In this document: positions 13,846-21,366 of the stretch, one piece after another
Layout of the letters: each line of letters starts with the position of its first letter
How positions within the stretch are numbered: position 1 is the first letter of the stretch
Assembly (NCBI GenBank): GCA_040830545.1
Contig: JBFOMB010000209.1
Span: forward strand, 1 to 24,268
DNA from: HXMU1420-2 sp040830545
Lineage (GTDB): Bacteria > Pseudomonadota > Alphaproteobacteria > Rhodobacterales > Rhodobacteraceae
Reading direction: 5' to 3'
Length of the DNA: 24,268 nt
The notes under the pieces: generated by a model
Database searches by the model: none
What the model saw: the letters and a program-made list of their open reading frames with translations, nothing else
Told to the model about the DNA's origin: nothing
Translations under genes and position numbers: made by a program

Positions 13846-15047
13846 CCATCACAGTAGACCCCGTCCGCTTCCTATCTGACCTGCACACACTGCGTTCCTT
13901 TGGGGCGAGCGGGGTTGGCAAAGGTGTCGTCCGTCGCGCGTTTTCCGAGGCGGATGTCGCAGCCCGGCGTTGGCTGGTGGAGCGGATCGAGGCGGCGGGG
14001 CTGACCGCACATGTCGATCCGATGGGGAATGTGTTTGGCCTGGCGGATGGCCCGTCGCTGCTGCTGGGGTCGCATTCGGATACGCAGCCTGAGGGCGGGT
14101 GGCTCGATGGGGCGCTGGGCGTGATCGCAGGGCTGGAGATCGCGCGCGCTGCGAAAGAGGCGGGCGGTCCGGCAATATCCGTGGTCAGCTTTCAGGATGA
14201 AGAGGGGCGGTTTGGCGCGCTGACCGGCAGTATGGTCTGGTCGGGCAAGATGAGCCTGGAGGAGGCGGACCAAATCCGCGACACTGACGGGCTGACCCTG
14301 CACGATGCGCGGCAGGCCATGGCCGGGGACATGGTGGATTTCGTCGACCCGGCGCGGTTCACGGGGTTCATCGAGATGCATATCGAACAGGGTGTGACCC
14401 TGCACGAGGCGGGTGAGGCGATTGGCGTGGTCACGGATATCGTGGGCTCGCGGCAATTGCAGATCACCTATCGCGGGCAGCAGAACCATGCAGGCACAAC
14501 GCTGATGCATCAGCGCCGGGATGCGTTTCAGGGGTTGGCAGAGTTCACAACCACGCTCAACGAACGTCTGCGCAACATCGTGACCCCGCGCACGGTCTGG
14601 ACACTGGGGCGGGTGGAGATGCACCCGAACGCGCCTTCCATCGTGCCGGGAGAGGTGCGGTTCAGCGTGCAGTGGCGCGATGCGGAAGACGACCGGCTGG
14701 CGCGGATGGAACGCTGCATTCGCGATCTGGCGACGGAGGTTGGCGACGCGCGTGGACTGGAAGTTGACATGGTCCCGATCAAAGCGCTGTTGCCGGTGCC
14801 GATGGATGCGGCTTTGCGGTCTGCGCTGGTGACGGCAGCCGCTGCGGAGGCACCGGGAAAGTGGCGTGAAATGCCGTCCGGTGCGTTGCACGATGCGACG
14901 CATGTGGCTGCGTTGATGCCGGTTGCGATGCTGTTTGTGCCTTCTATCGACGGGATAAGTCACGCGTTCGAGGAAGATACGGACGAGGATGATCTGGTCA
15001 CGGGCCTGCGGGTTTTGGCGCACGCGGCGGGCGTGGTTGCGGGATAA
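13842..15047 (+). CDS. M20-family hydantoinase/carbamoylase amidohydrolase
   Basis: A 401-residue zinc-dependent amidohydrolase of the AllC/HyuC/beta-ureidopropionase-like branch of peptidase family M20. It should cleave an N-carbamoyl amino acid, allantoate-like ureide or related amide. Metal ligands and catalytic residues are visible: H78 and D80/D89 (GSHSDTQPEGGWLDGALG), E120/E121 (FQDEEGRF), H180 (EMHIEQG), H374 (DGISHAFEE). The dimerisation-domain substrate contacts QQNHAGTT (213-220, H216) and GRVEMHPNAPSIVPG are also present. The ATGA overlap with the HNH gene suggests co-translation, though the two share no obvious pathway. The exact substrate cannot be told; no hydantoinase or transporter is adjacent. 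It ends shortly before a large inverted repeat shared with the convergent response-regulator gene. Confidence 0.92.
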   Translation: MTITVDPVRFLSDLHTLRSFGASGVGKGVVRRAFSEADVAARRWLVERIEAAGLTAHVDPMGNVFGLADGPSLLLGSHSDTQPEGGWLDGALGVIAGLEIARAAKEAGGPAISVVSFQDEEGRFGALTGSMVWSGKMSLEEADQIRDTDGLTLHDARQAMAGDMVDFVDPARFTGFIEMHIEQGVTLHEAGEAIGVVTDIVGSRQLQITYRGQQNHAGTTLMHQRRDAFQGLAEFTTTLNERLRNIVTPRTVWTLGRVEMHPNAPSIVPGEVRFSVQWRDAEDDRLARMERCIRDLATEVGDARGLEVDMVPIKALLPVPMDAALRSALVTAAAAEAPGKWREMPSGALHDATHVAALMPVAMLFVPSIDGISHAFEEDTDEDDLVTGLRVLAHAAGVVAG

Positions 15048-15071
15048 TACGCGATCTGTCCGCTCTTGCAA

Positions 15072-15141
15072 CGCAGCCCCGGACTTGATCCGGGGCCTCT
15101 ACCTGCAGGCCAGGAGGTCCCGGATCAAGTCCGGGGCTGCG
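15072..15141. repeat. Long perfect inverted repeat (REP/BIME-like)
   Basis: Arms at 15072-15094 and 15119-15141 are exact reverse complements over 23 bp, separated by 24 bases. Each arm also contains its own smaller palindrome, CCCCGGA-CTTGA-TCCGGGG, so it can form two hairpins or one long one. It lies between the convergent amidohydrolase (stop 15047) and response regulator (stop 15166). The motif CCCCGGACTTGATCCGGGG is familiar as a frequent intergenic repeat in alphaproteobacteria. It probably acts as a two-way terminator or 3'-end protector. Confidence 0.75.
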
Positions 15142-15165
15142 GAGGCGTTTGTTTGTACCGTCGCA

Positions 15166-15867
15166 TTAGCTCCAGGACACATCGCCAAGGAAGATGTAGC
15201 CCGCGCCGTAGATCGTTTTGATCAGGCGTGGGTTTTTCGGGTCTTCGCGCAGCTTGGTCCGTAGGCGAGATATGCGCACGTCCATGGCACGGTCAAAGCT
15301 GTCCCCGGCTGCGCCGCCCAGCGTCTCCTGCATCTGGGTGCGTGAAATCAGGCGTTTGGGGCTTTCCAGAAACAGGCGCAGCACTTCGCCTTCAGCATGG
15401 GAAAACGGCACCTCGACTCCCTCGGCATCTTCCAACGCGTAGCGGTCGAAATGGGCGGTCCAGCCGTTGAAAACTGCGGTCGATCCCGATTGCTGCACCG
15501 TGCGCGTATCGCGCAGACGGGCGCGGATGCGGGCGACAACCTCGGCCGGGTCGAAGGGTTTGGTGATGTAATCATCCGCGCCCAGTTCCAGCCCGGTCAC
15601 CCGGTCCTGCACCTGCGCCCTCCCTGAGATGATGATCACCGACGCGCCCTGTTCCAGCGCGAGCCTATGGACAAGGCTCAGCCCGTCCGTATCCGGCAGT
15701 GACAGATCGACAAGGCATACATCGGGTGTCGCGGTTTTCAACGCGGCCTCAAACTCACGTGCGCGGGCGAAGCTTTGCGTGCGGAACCCGGCGTCTTCCA
15801 GAACGTCGCGCAACATGTTCCGGATGTCGGGTTCGTCGTCCAGAATGGTGATCAGCGGTTCAGTCAT
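15166..15867 (-). CDS. OmpR-family response regulator
   Basis: A 233-residue DNA-binding regulator. The receiver domain has the acidic pair D10/D11, the phospho-acceptor D54 (CLVDLSLPD), S81 and K103 (DDYITKPFDP). The C-terminal winged-helix domain runs from about 130 to 228 with RAMDVRISRLRTKLREDP and the end motif IKTIYGAGYIFLGD typical of OmpR/PhoB proteins. The start at ATG (complement of 15865-15867) is chosen because it directly precedes the receiver fold (MTEPLITILDDE); it overlaps the kinase stop by 4 bases. It is the cognate regulator of the adjacent hybrid kinase, and the divergent acyl-CoA ligase/ABC operon is its most likely target by position. Confidence 0.95.
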   Translation of the reverse strand: MTEPLITILDDEPDIRNMLRDVLEDAGFRTQSFARAREFEAALKTATPDVCLVDLSLPDTDGLSLVHRLALEQGASVIIISGRAQVQDRVTGLELGADDYITKPFDPAEVVARIRARLRDTRTVQQSGSTAVFNGWTAHFDRYALEDAEGVEVPFSHAEGEVLRLFLESPKRLISRTQMQETLGGAAGDSFDRAMDVRISRLRTKLREDPKNPRLIKTIYGAGYIFLGDVSWS

Positions 15868-17765
15868 TGTGCGGCCTCCGGCCTGATCCACGCGGCGAGG
15901 TCGCCAGTTGAAAACGGTTTGAACAGCACCGGCGCGCGGGTCAGGGCGCGCTGCACCAGGGGGTCGCTGCGGGTCGCTGATGTCATCAGAAGGGCGGGAC
16001 GATCCAGCCCGTCGAGGCGGTCCAGCAGGTCCAGACCGGTGGCCTCGCCAGCGAGGTTCAAATCCGACAATATCAGCGAAATGTCGGGCAGGTCCGCAGC
16101 CAGTGCCGCCGCTTCGTCGGCTGAGGCCGCTTCGATCACGGAATAGCCCAGGTCCATCAGCATTGTGCGGAATTCGGCGCGCAGATCATCGCTGTCTTCG
16201 ACCAGCAGAGCCAGGCCGCCGGACGCCTCTGGCGCAGGACGATAGGGCAGGCGCAGGGTGACGCAGGCACCGACATCGGTGTTGGACAATTGCAGGTCCC
16301 CGCCAGCGAGTTTGACCATGTCATAGACCATGGGCAGGCCCAGGCCCGAGCCTTCACCGCCTTTCGTCGTGAAAAACGGGTCGAGCGCGTGAGCCAGCGC
16401 CTCGCCCGAAAATCCGGGGCCGGTGTCCGCGACCTTGATCTCGATCCACAGACGTTCGATGCGGTGAGCGCTGATGGTGATCTGGCCGCCCAACCCACAG
16501 GCATCGCGTGCGTTCAGGATCAGGTTCAACAGCGCGTCCTGCAGCATGCCGGGATCGACCATAAGGGATTCGTCCGGGGTATAGTCCAGAATGCTGAGAC
16601 CCATGTTTTGCGGCAGGCTGGGGCTGGCCAGCAGTTTCAGATCATCCAGCAGCGTGTGCAGGCTGGTGGGTTCGGGCCGGAAGGTGCGGTGGCTGGTGAT
16701 GTCGGCAATGCGGTTCAGCAGCCGCCCACCCCGGTTGGCCGCCGCGCGCGTGGCGTCGATCAGATCCTGCGCCTCGTCCCCCAAATCCATACGACCCAGT
16801 TTGCTTTGCAGGCCCAGAATGATGGTCAGAAGGTTCGAAAAGTCGTGAGCAAGGCCCGAGGTCATCTGAGCAGCCAGCGCGCGGCGACGGGTTTGCTGCA
16901 AGGCAGATCGCGCCTGCGTTTCCTCGGTCACGTCCATGGACAGGATGTAAACACCGCCCGCGGGATCGGGGGTAAAGGCAACGCGGATGCGGCGGCTGCT
17001 GGTGGCGTCAGTAAATTCGAAAACCGGGCTTTGCCCGCGATAGGCGTCCTGCAGATGCGGTTCGATCCGGGCAAAGGCGGAGGCACCCAGAGCCTCGGAA
17101 ATATGCATGCCGACAATGTCCGAAACGCGGCCCGGCATGACCGAGTTCAGGCGCAGGTTGGAATAGGTGTAGTGGCCGTCCGCATCCACATGGGCGATAT
17201 GGGCGGGCAGCATTTCGGTGGTCATGCGCGTGCGGGCTTCGATTTCGGTCAGCTGGCGCTTGGCCTCTTCCAGTGCGGTGTTGGTGGCGGCCAGTTCGCG
17301 GTTGGCGGCGGACAGGTCTTCGGCATGAGCCAGCACCTGATCGGACAGTTCGGCGGAATGGGCGTGCAGCAACGCTTCGGATTTCTTGGTGCGGCTGATG
17401 TCGGTATAGACGGTGACCCAACCGCCCTGCGGCAGCGGCGACCCTTCGACACTGATCGTCCGGCCATTGGCGCGGGTGCGTTCCATGTAATGCGGTTCAA
17501 ACGCGCGGGCCTGTTCCACCCGTGCATCGACGAACCCGTCAACGTCGTCAATCAAACCGTATTCACCAGACAGAACCAGATGTCGGATGGTTTCGCCAAA
17601 CCCTGCACCGGGGGTCGCCAAGGCGTCCGGCAGGTCAAACATTTCCTGAAACCGGCGGTTGCACAGCACCAGACGCAGGTCCGCGTCATAAATCGACAGA
17701 GCCTGGGCGATCAGGTTCAGCCCGGCGGTTGTCATGGATTTGATGCGATGATCCGGCAGCGCCAT
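15864..17765 (-). CDS. Soluble hybrid PAS sensor histidine kinase
   Basis: A 633-residue kinase with no membrane helix or signal peptide, so it senses inside the cell. In order: a PAS-like domain (about 13-125, ALSIYDADLRLVLCNRRFQEMF), a coiled coil (about 127-180), a second PAS domain (about 182-285), HisKA with phospho-acceptor H307 (GLAHDFSNLL), HATPase with N418, D447-x-G-x-G and GSGLGL (472-477), and a C-terminal receiver domain with E523/D524, D568 and K616. The H-box has S310 where related kinases mostly have N. No Hpt domain is present, so the internal receiver may act as phosphate sink or feedback element instead of a relay step. The start has a GAGGAGG ribosome site. It forms an operon with the OmpR-type regulator and is divergent from the acyl-CoA ligase. 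Confidence 0.94.
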   Translation of the reverse strand: MALPDHRIKSMTTAGLNLIAQALSIYDADLRLVLCNRRFQEMFDLPDALATPGAGFGETIRHLVLSGEYGLIDDVDGFVDARVEQARAFEPHYMERTRANGRTISVEGSPLPQGGWVTVYTDISRTKKSEALLHAHSAELSDQVLAHAEDLSAANRELAATNTALEEAKRQLTEIEARTRMTTEMLPAHIAHVDADGHYTYSNLRLNSVMPGRVSDIVGMHISEALGASAFARIEPHLQDAYRGQSPVFEFTDATSSRRIRVAFTPDPAGGVYILSMDVTEETQARSALQQTRRRALAAQMTSGLAHDFSNLLTIILGLQSKLGRMDLGDEAQDLIDATRAAANRGGRLLNRIADITSHRTFRPEPTSLHTLLDDLKLLASPSLPQNMGLSILDYTPDESLMVDPGMLQDALLNLILNARDACGLGGQITISAHRIERLWIEIKVADTGPGFSGEALAHALDPFFTTKGGEGSGLGLPMVYDMVKLAGGDLQLSNTDVGACVTLRLPYRPAPEASGGLALLVEDSDDLRAEFRTMLMDLGYSVIEAASADEAAALAADLPDISLILSDLNLAGEATGLDLLDRLDGLDRPALLMTSATRSDPLVQRALTRAPVLFKPFSTGDLAAWIRPEAAQ

Positions 17766-17830
17766 TGTCGCCTCCTCAGGGCCGGGTGTCTAACACGGTG
17801 GCAGGATGGCGCAAAGCGGAATGCGGCTTG

Positions 17831-17874
17831 TTACAATTCGTAAGATTCGGGAAAACTTCAGGAAAAAGTTGACG
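17831..17874 (+). promoter_or_regulatory. Candidate operator and -35 in the divergent gap
   Basis: The AT-rich part of the gap between the kinase and ligase genes holds an inverted repeat TTAC-AATTC-GTAA (17831-17843), a direct repeat of ATTCG (17836-17840 and 17845-17849), and a TTGACG (17869-17874) that fits a -35 hexamer for the ligase operon, but without a good -10 at the right distance. It is a plausible place for the OmpR-type regulator to bind. Evidence is pattern only. Confidence 0.25.
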
Positions 17875-17947
17875 GTCACAAGGATTGCAACTCCACTGGT
17901 GCGGGATTCGCCCCGGTGGGCGATCATGGTCGGCGCAAGGCCGGCCC

Positions 17948-17955
17948 GGGAGGAG
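17948..17955 (+). promoter_or_regulatory. Strong ribosome site fixing a TTG start
   Basis: GGGAGGAG lies 7 bases before TTG at 17963-17965. No in-frame ATG or GTG occurs at a comparable place, so this site decides that the acyl-CoA ligase begins with TTG. Confidence 0.75.
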
Positions 17956-17962
17956 AACAGCA

Positions 17963-19933
17963 TTGGCTCAGAACCAGACCGCGGCAGGCGTGCCGCAGTC
18001 CATTCCTGCGCTCTTGAAGCGGAATGTGGCACAGTTCGGGGACAAACCCGCATATCGTGAGAAAGAGTTTGGCATCTGGCAGACCTGGACCTGGTCCGAG
18101 GTTGCCGAAGAGATCGAGGCGCTGGCGCTGGGACTGCTGAATCTGGGCGTGGAAAAGGGTGACTTTGTTGCCATCATCGGGCGCAACCGGCCTTACCTCT
18201 ATTGGTCCATGGTGGCTGCGCAGTCCGTAGGCGCGGTGCCGGTGCCGGTTTATCAGGACGCGGTTGCGGAAGAGATGGCTTACGTTCTGGGCCATTGCGG
18301 GGCGCGGTTCGTGATCGCGGGCGATCAGGAACAGGTCGACAAGGTGATCGAGGTGCAGGAGGAACTGCATCAGTTCGAGCACATGATCTACCTCGACCCG
18401 CGGGGCCTGCGGAAATACGACCACACGCGGCTGCATCAGTTTTCACATGTGCAGGATCAGGGCCGTGCAGCGCGGGACGAGTTTATCAACGAGCTGAACG
18501 CACGGCGCGATGCGCCCGGCTATGACGACCGCTGCGTGATGCTGTACACGTCAGGGACGACGGGCAAGCCCAAGGGCGTGGTCCTGTCCAACCGCAACGT
18601 GATCGAAAGCGCGAAGAACTCGTCAGAGTTCGACAAGCTCGGCCCGGGCGAGGAAATTCTGGCCTATCTGCCGATGGCCTGGGTGGGCGATTTCATCTTC
18701 TCCATCGGGCAGGCGTTCTGGACCGGGTTCTGCGTGAACTGCCCCGAGAACCCGGACACGATGATGCATGACCTGCGCGAGATCGGGCCCACCTATTACT
18801 TTGCGCCGCCACGTGTGTTCGAAACGCAGCTGACCAATGTCATGATCCGGATGGAAGATGCCGGGCCGATGAAAAAGCGGATGTTCGAGCGTTACATGGA
18901 ACATGCCCGCAAGGTTGGACCCGCGTTGCTGGACGGGGAGCCGGTGAGTTTTGGCGACCGGTTGAAATACTGGATCGGCGACAAACTGGTTTATGGTCCG
19001 CTCAAGAACACGCTGGGCTTTTCCAATGTGCGTGTGGGCTATACGGCGGGGGAGGCGATCGGGCCGGAGATTTTCGATTTCTACCGCTCGCTCGGCATCA
19101 ACCTGAAACAGCTTTATGGTCAGACCGAAGCGACGGTGTTCATCACCGCGCAGCCGGATGGCCAGGTTCGGTCGGACACGGTTGGCGTGCCCTGCCCAGA
19201 TGTGGAGTTGAAGATCGGGGACAATGGCGAGGTGTTCTATCGCTCGCCCGGTGTCTTCGTGGAGTACTACAAGAACCCCGAAAGCACCGCGGGCACCAAG
19301 GATGAAGAGGGCTGGGTTGCCACGGGCGACGCGGGTTTCATCGAGGAAGGCACTGGCCACCTGCGGATCATCGACCGGGCCAAGGATGTGGGCAAGATGG
19401 CCAATGGGTCGCTGTTTGCGCCGAAATACGTTGAAAACAAGCTGAAGTTCTTCCCGAATATCCTGGAAGCTGTGGTGTTCGGCAACGAGCGCGAAGAATG
19501 CACGGCGTTCATCAACATTGACCTAGCGGCGGTCGGGAACTGGGCCGAACGCAACAACATCGCTTATGCGTCTTATCAGGAACTGGCGGGGCATCCTGAG
19601 GTGTTGAGTGCGATCCAGGGGCATGTTGAAGAGGTCAATGCCTCGGTCGCGGCGGACGAGATGCTGTCGGGCTGTCAGATCCATCGCTTTGTGGTGCTGC
19701 ACAAGGAGCTGGATGCGGATGATGGTGAGCTGACGCGGACCCGCAAGGTGCGCCGCCGGATCATCGAGGACAAGTTCGCGGACATCATCACGGCGCTTTA
19801 TGACGGGTCGCCCAAAGTCTCGACCGTGACGGAAGTGACTTATGAGGACGGGCGCAAAGGGTCGATTTCCGCCACGCTGGAAGTGCGGGACGCCGCCGTT
19901 CTGCAGGTGCAGCAGAAGATGGCAGCGGAATGA
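17963..19933 (+). CDS. Long-chain acyl-CoA ligase (AMP-forming)
   Basis: A 656-residue adenylate-forming enzyme of the FadD15/ACSBG-like long-chain acyl-CoA synthetase group, which activates a carboxylic acid with ATP and CoA. The phosphate-binding loop YTSGTTGKPKG is at residues 195-205, the YGQTEATVF motif from about 385, TGDAGF from 454, and the hinge region RIIDRAKDVGKMANGSLFAPKYVENKLK follows. The start is TTG, giving MAQNQTAAGVPQ, chosen for its strong GGGAGGAG ribosome site. It heads an operon with Liv-type ABC transporter genes and diverges from a two-component pair, so it probably acts on the imported compound. A fatty or aryl-alkyl acid is likely by family, but the exact substrate is not visible. 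Confidence 0.93.
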   Translation: MAQNQTAAGVPQSIPALLKRNVAQFGDKPAYREKEFGIWQTWTWSEVAEEIEALALGLLNLGVEKGDFVAIIGRNRPYLYWSMVAAQSVGAVPVPVYQDAVAEEMAYVLGHCGARFVIAGDQEQVDKVIEVQEELHQFEHMIYLDPRGLRKYDHTRLHQFSHVQDQGRAARDEFINELNARRDAPGYDDRCVMLYTSGTTGKPKGVVLSNRNVIESAKNSSEFDKLGPGEEILAYLPMAWVGDFIFSIGQAFWTGFCVNCPENPDTMMHDLREIGPTYYFAPPRVFETQLTNVMIRMEDAGPMKKRMFERYMEHARKVGPALLDGEPVSFGDRLKYWIGDKLVYGPLKNTLGFSNVRVGYTAGEAIGPEIFDFYRSLGINLKQLYGQTEATVFITAQPDGQVRSDTVGVPCPDVELKIGDNGEVFYRSPGVFVEYYKNPESTAGTKDEEGWVATGDAGFIEEGTGHLRIIDRAKDVGKMANGSLFAPKYVENKLKFFPNILEAVVFGNEREECTAFINIDLAAVGNWAERNNIAYASYQELAGHPEVLSAIQGHVEEVNASVAADEMLSGCQIHRFVVLHKELDADDGELTRTRKVRRRIIEDKFADIITALYDGSPKVSTVTEVTYEDGRKGSISATLEVRDAAVLQVQQKMAAE

Positions 19934-20033
19934 GTGGGCTGATGTACGGCGCTCGGCCTGCGGCCATCGCCCCGCCCACCATCCCACGGGGTGTTCTGGC
20001 GAATGGGGCTGCGTGTGAGGCGCGGGCGGATTT

Positions 20034-20055
20034 GAGTATTTGCACAAAGATGAAG
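20034..20055 (+). repeat. Interspersed repeat copy in the livG leader
   Basis: GAGTATTTGCACAAAGATGA plus AG matches the core at 1976-1997 at 21 of 22 positions. It is located 14 bases before the livG start, and the livG ribosome site AGGGGA (20057-20062) begins right after it. The repeat therefore lies inside the transcript between the ligase and the ABC ATPase. Confidence 0.7.
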
Positions 20056-20069
20056 CAGGGGACGCTGTG

Positions 20070-20888
20070 ATGCTGGATCAGAGCGAAGGCTATACCACCG
20101 CAGATGGCCGCAAGATCGGCGGCGTGGTGATGGAGATGAAGAACATCACCCTGCGTTTTGGCGGTGTGGTGGCGATCAAGGACATTTCCTTTGACATTCG
20201 CGAGGGGGAAATCCGGGCGATCATCGGGCCGAACGGGGCCGGGAAATCGTCAATGTTGAACGTGATTTCCGGGTTTTACGTGCCGCAGGAGGGCGAAGTC
20301 TGGTTCCGTGGCGCGCCGCGCCCGCAGATGCGCCCATTCGAGGTGGCGCGGCAGGGGATTGCGCGGACCTTCCAGAACATTGCGCTGTTTGAGGGCATGT
20401 CGGTGCTGGACAATGTGATGACCGGTCGCCTTACACATATGAAAGCGGGGATCGGGGCGCAGGCCCTGTGGAAGGGCAAGGCCGAGGCTGAGGAAACCGC
20501 GAACCGTGAGGTGGCGGAGCGTGTCATTGATTTCCTGGAAATCCAACATATCCGCAAGACACCGGTCGCGCGTCTGCCTTACGGGTTGAAAAAGCGTGTG
20601 GAACTGGCGCGGGCACTGGCGGCGGAACCGAAGCTGTTGCTGCTGGATGAGCCCATGGCGGGCATGAACGTCGAAGAGAAGGAGGACATGAGCCGCTTCA
20701 TCCTCGACGTGAATGACGAATTTGGCACGACCATTGCGTTGATTGAACACGATATGGGCGTCGTAATGGACCTGAGCGACCGGGTGGTTGTGATGGACTA
20801 CGGCAAGAAGATTGGTGATGGGACGCCGGACGAGGTGCGGTCGAACCAGGAGGTCATCGACGCCTATCTAGGGGTCAGCCATGATTAA
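20070..20888 (+). CDS. Liv-type ABC transporter ATP-binding protein
   Basis: A 272-residue LivG-like ATPase that powers import by the LivH/LivM-type permeases encoded downstream. Walker A GPNGAGKS is at 53-60, the Q-loop in ARTFQNIALF (about 98-107), Walker B LLLLDEPMAG at 189-198 and the switch histidine H227 (IEHDMG). The signature segment is PYGLKKRVELARAL (about 170-183) instead of the usual LSYGQQRRLEIARAL, a variant with Lys at the glutamine position. A LivG-type extension (LTHMKAGIGAQALWKGKAEAEE) is present. ATG 20070 is chosen for the AGGGGA ribosome site; ATG 20130 is a later in-frame option. The 136-base gap before it holds an interspersed repeat. No LivF-type second ATPase is in the window; it may follow beyond the right edge. 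Confidence 0.94.
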   Translation: MLDQSEGYTTADGRKIGGVVMEMKNITLRFGGVVAIKDISFDIREGEIRAIIGPNGAGKSSMLNVISGFYVPQEGEVWFRGAPRPQMRPFEVARQGIARTFQNIALFEGMSVLDNVMTGRLTHMKAGIGAQALWKGKAEAEETANREVAERVIDFLEIQHIRKTPVARLPYGLKKRVELARALAAEPKLLLLDEPMAGMNVEEKEDMSRFILDVNDEFGTTIALIEHDMGVVMDLSDRVVVMDYGKKIGDGTPDEVRSNQEVIDAYLGVSHD

Positions 20889-21324
20889 GGCTGCCGCGCT
20901 GCTGTTGTTGACGGCATCGCCTGGGTCTGCCGGGGCGTGGCAGGCGTTTGAGGCGCGCTGCTTGATGCCGTTTGAAGCTTTTGGCCCGCCGGTGGTGGGG
21001 GATTTGGCGCAGCGCGCGCAGGCCGGGTATGAAACTTCTTATGACCTACCGGAAGGCGGGGTGCTGGTGGTTGAGGCCGCGCCGGAGGATGGCCATGCAG
21101 CGTGCCGGGTGCATCATGACCGAGCACAAGGCGAAGATGCAGGGTTTGAGGCATGGATGACGGGGGTCACGGCGATCGAGCGTTACATCGAGACGGATGC
21201 TTCGAACGCAGGGCTATTGGAGTTGCACAGCAACCTATGGGCTGAACCGGTGATCGCCGTGCAGGCGCAATGGACAGCGACAGGCGGCATCTACCGCGTG
21301 ATCGAAACGGAACTGGAGGCGTGA
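20881..21324 (+). CDS. Unrecognised small exported protein
   Basis: A 147-residue protein with a short basic start and hydrophobic stretch (MIKAAALLLLTASPGSAGA), consistent with a Sec signal peptide cut near residue 19. The mature part has only two cysteines, C27 and C75, which could form a periplasmic disulfide, and is acidic and tryptophan-containing. I do not recognise a family. Its start overlaps the last 8 bases of livG, so it is translated with the transporter genes, and livH follows after 42 bases. By place it may help the ABC transporter or its binding protein, but nothing in the sequence states a function. The overlap with livG, the signal peptide and GC-rich codon use support a real gene. 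Confidence 0.75.
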   Translation: MIKAAALLLLTASPGSAGAWQAFEARCLMPFEAFGPPVVGDLAQRAQAGYETSYDLPEGGVLVVEAAPEDGHAACRVHHDRAQGEDAGFEAWMTGVTAIERYIETDASNAGLLELHSNLWAEPVIAVQAQWTATGGIYRVIETELEA

Positions 21325-21366
21325 GCGACATGACCACGCTGCAGCAAGACAAACAGAGAGGCCGAC

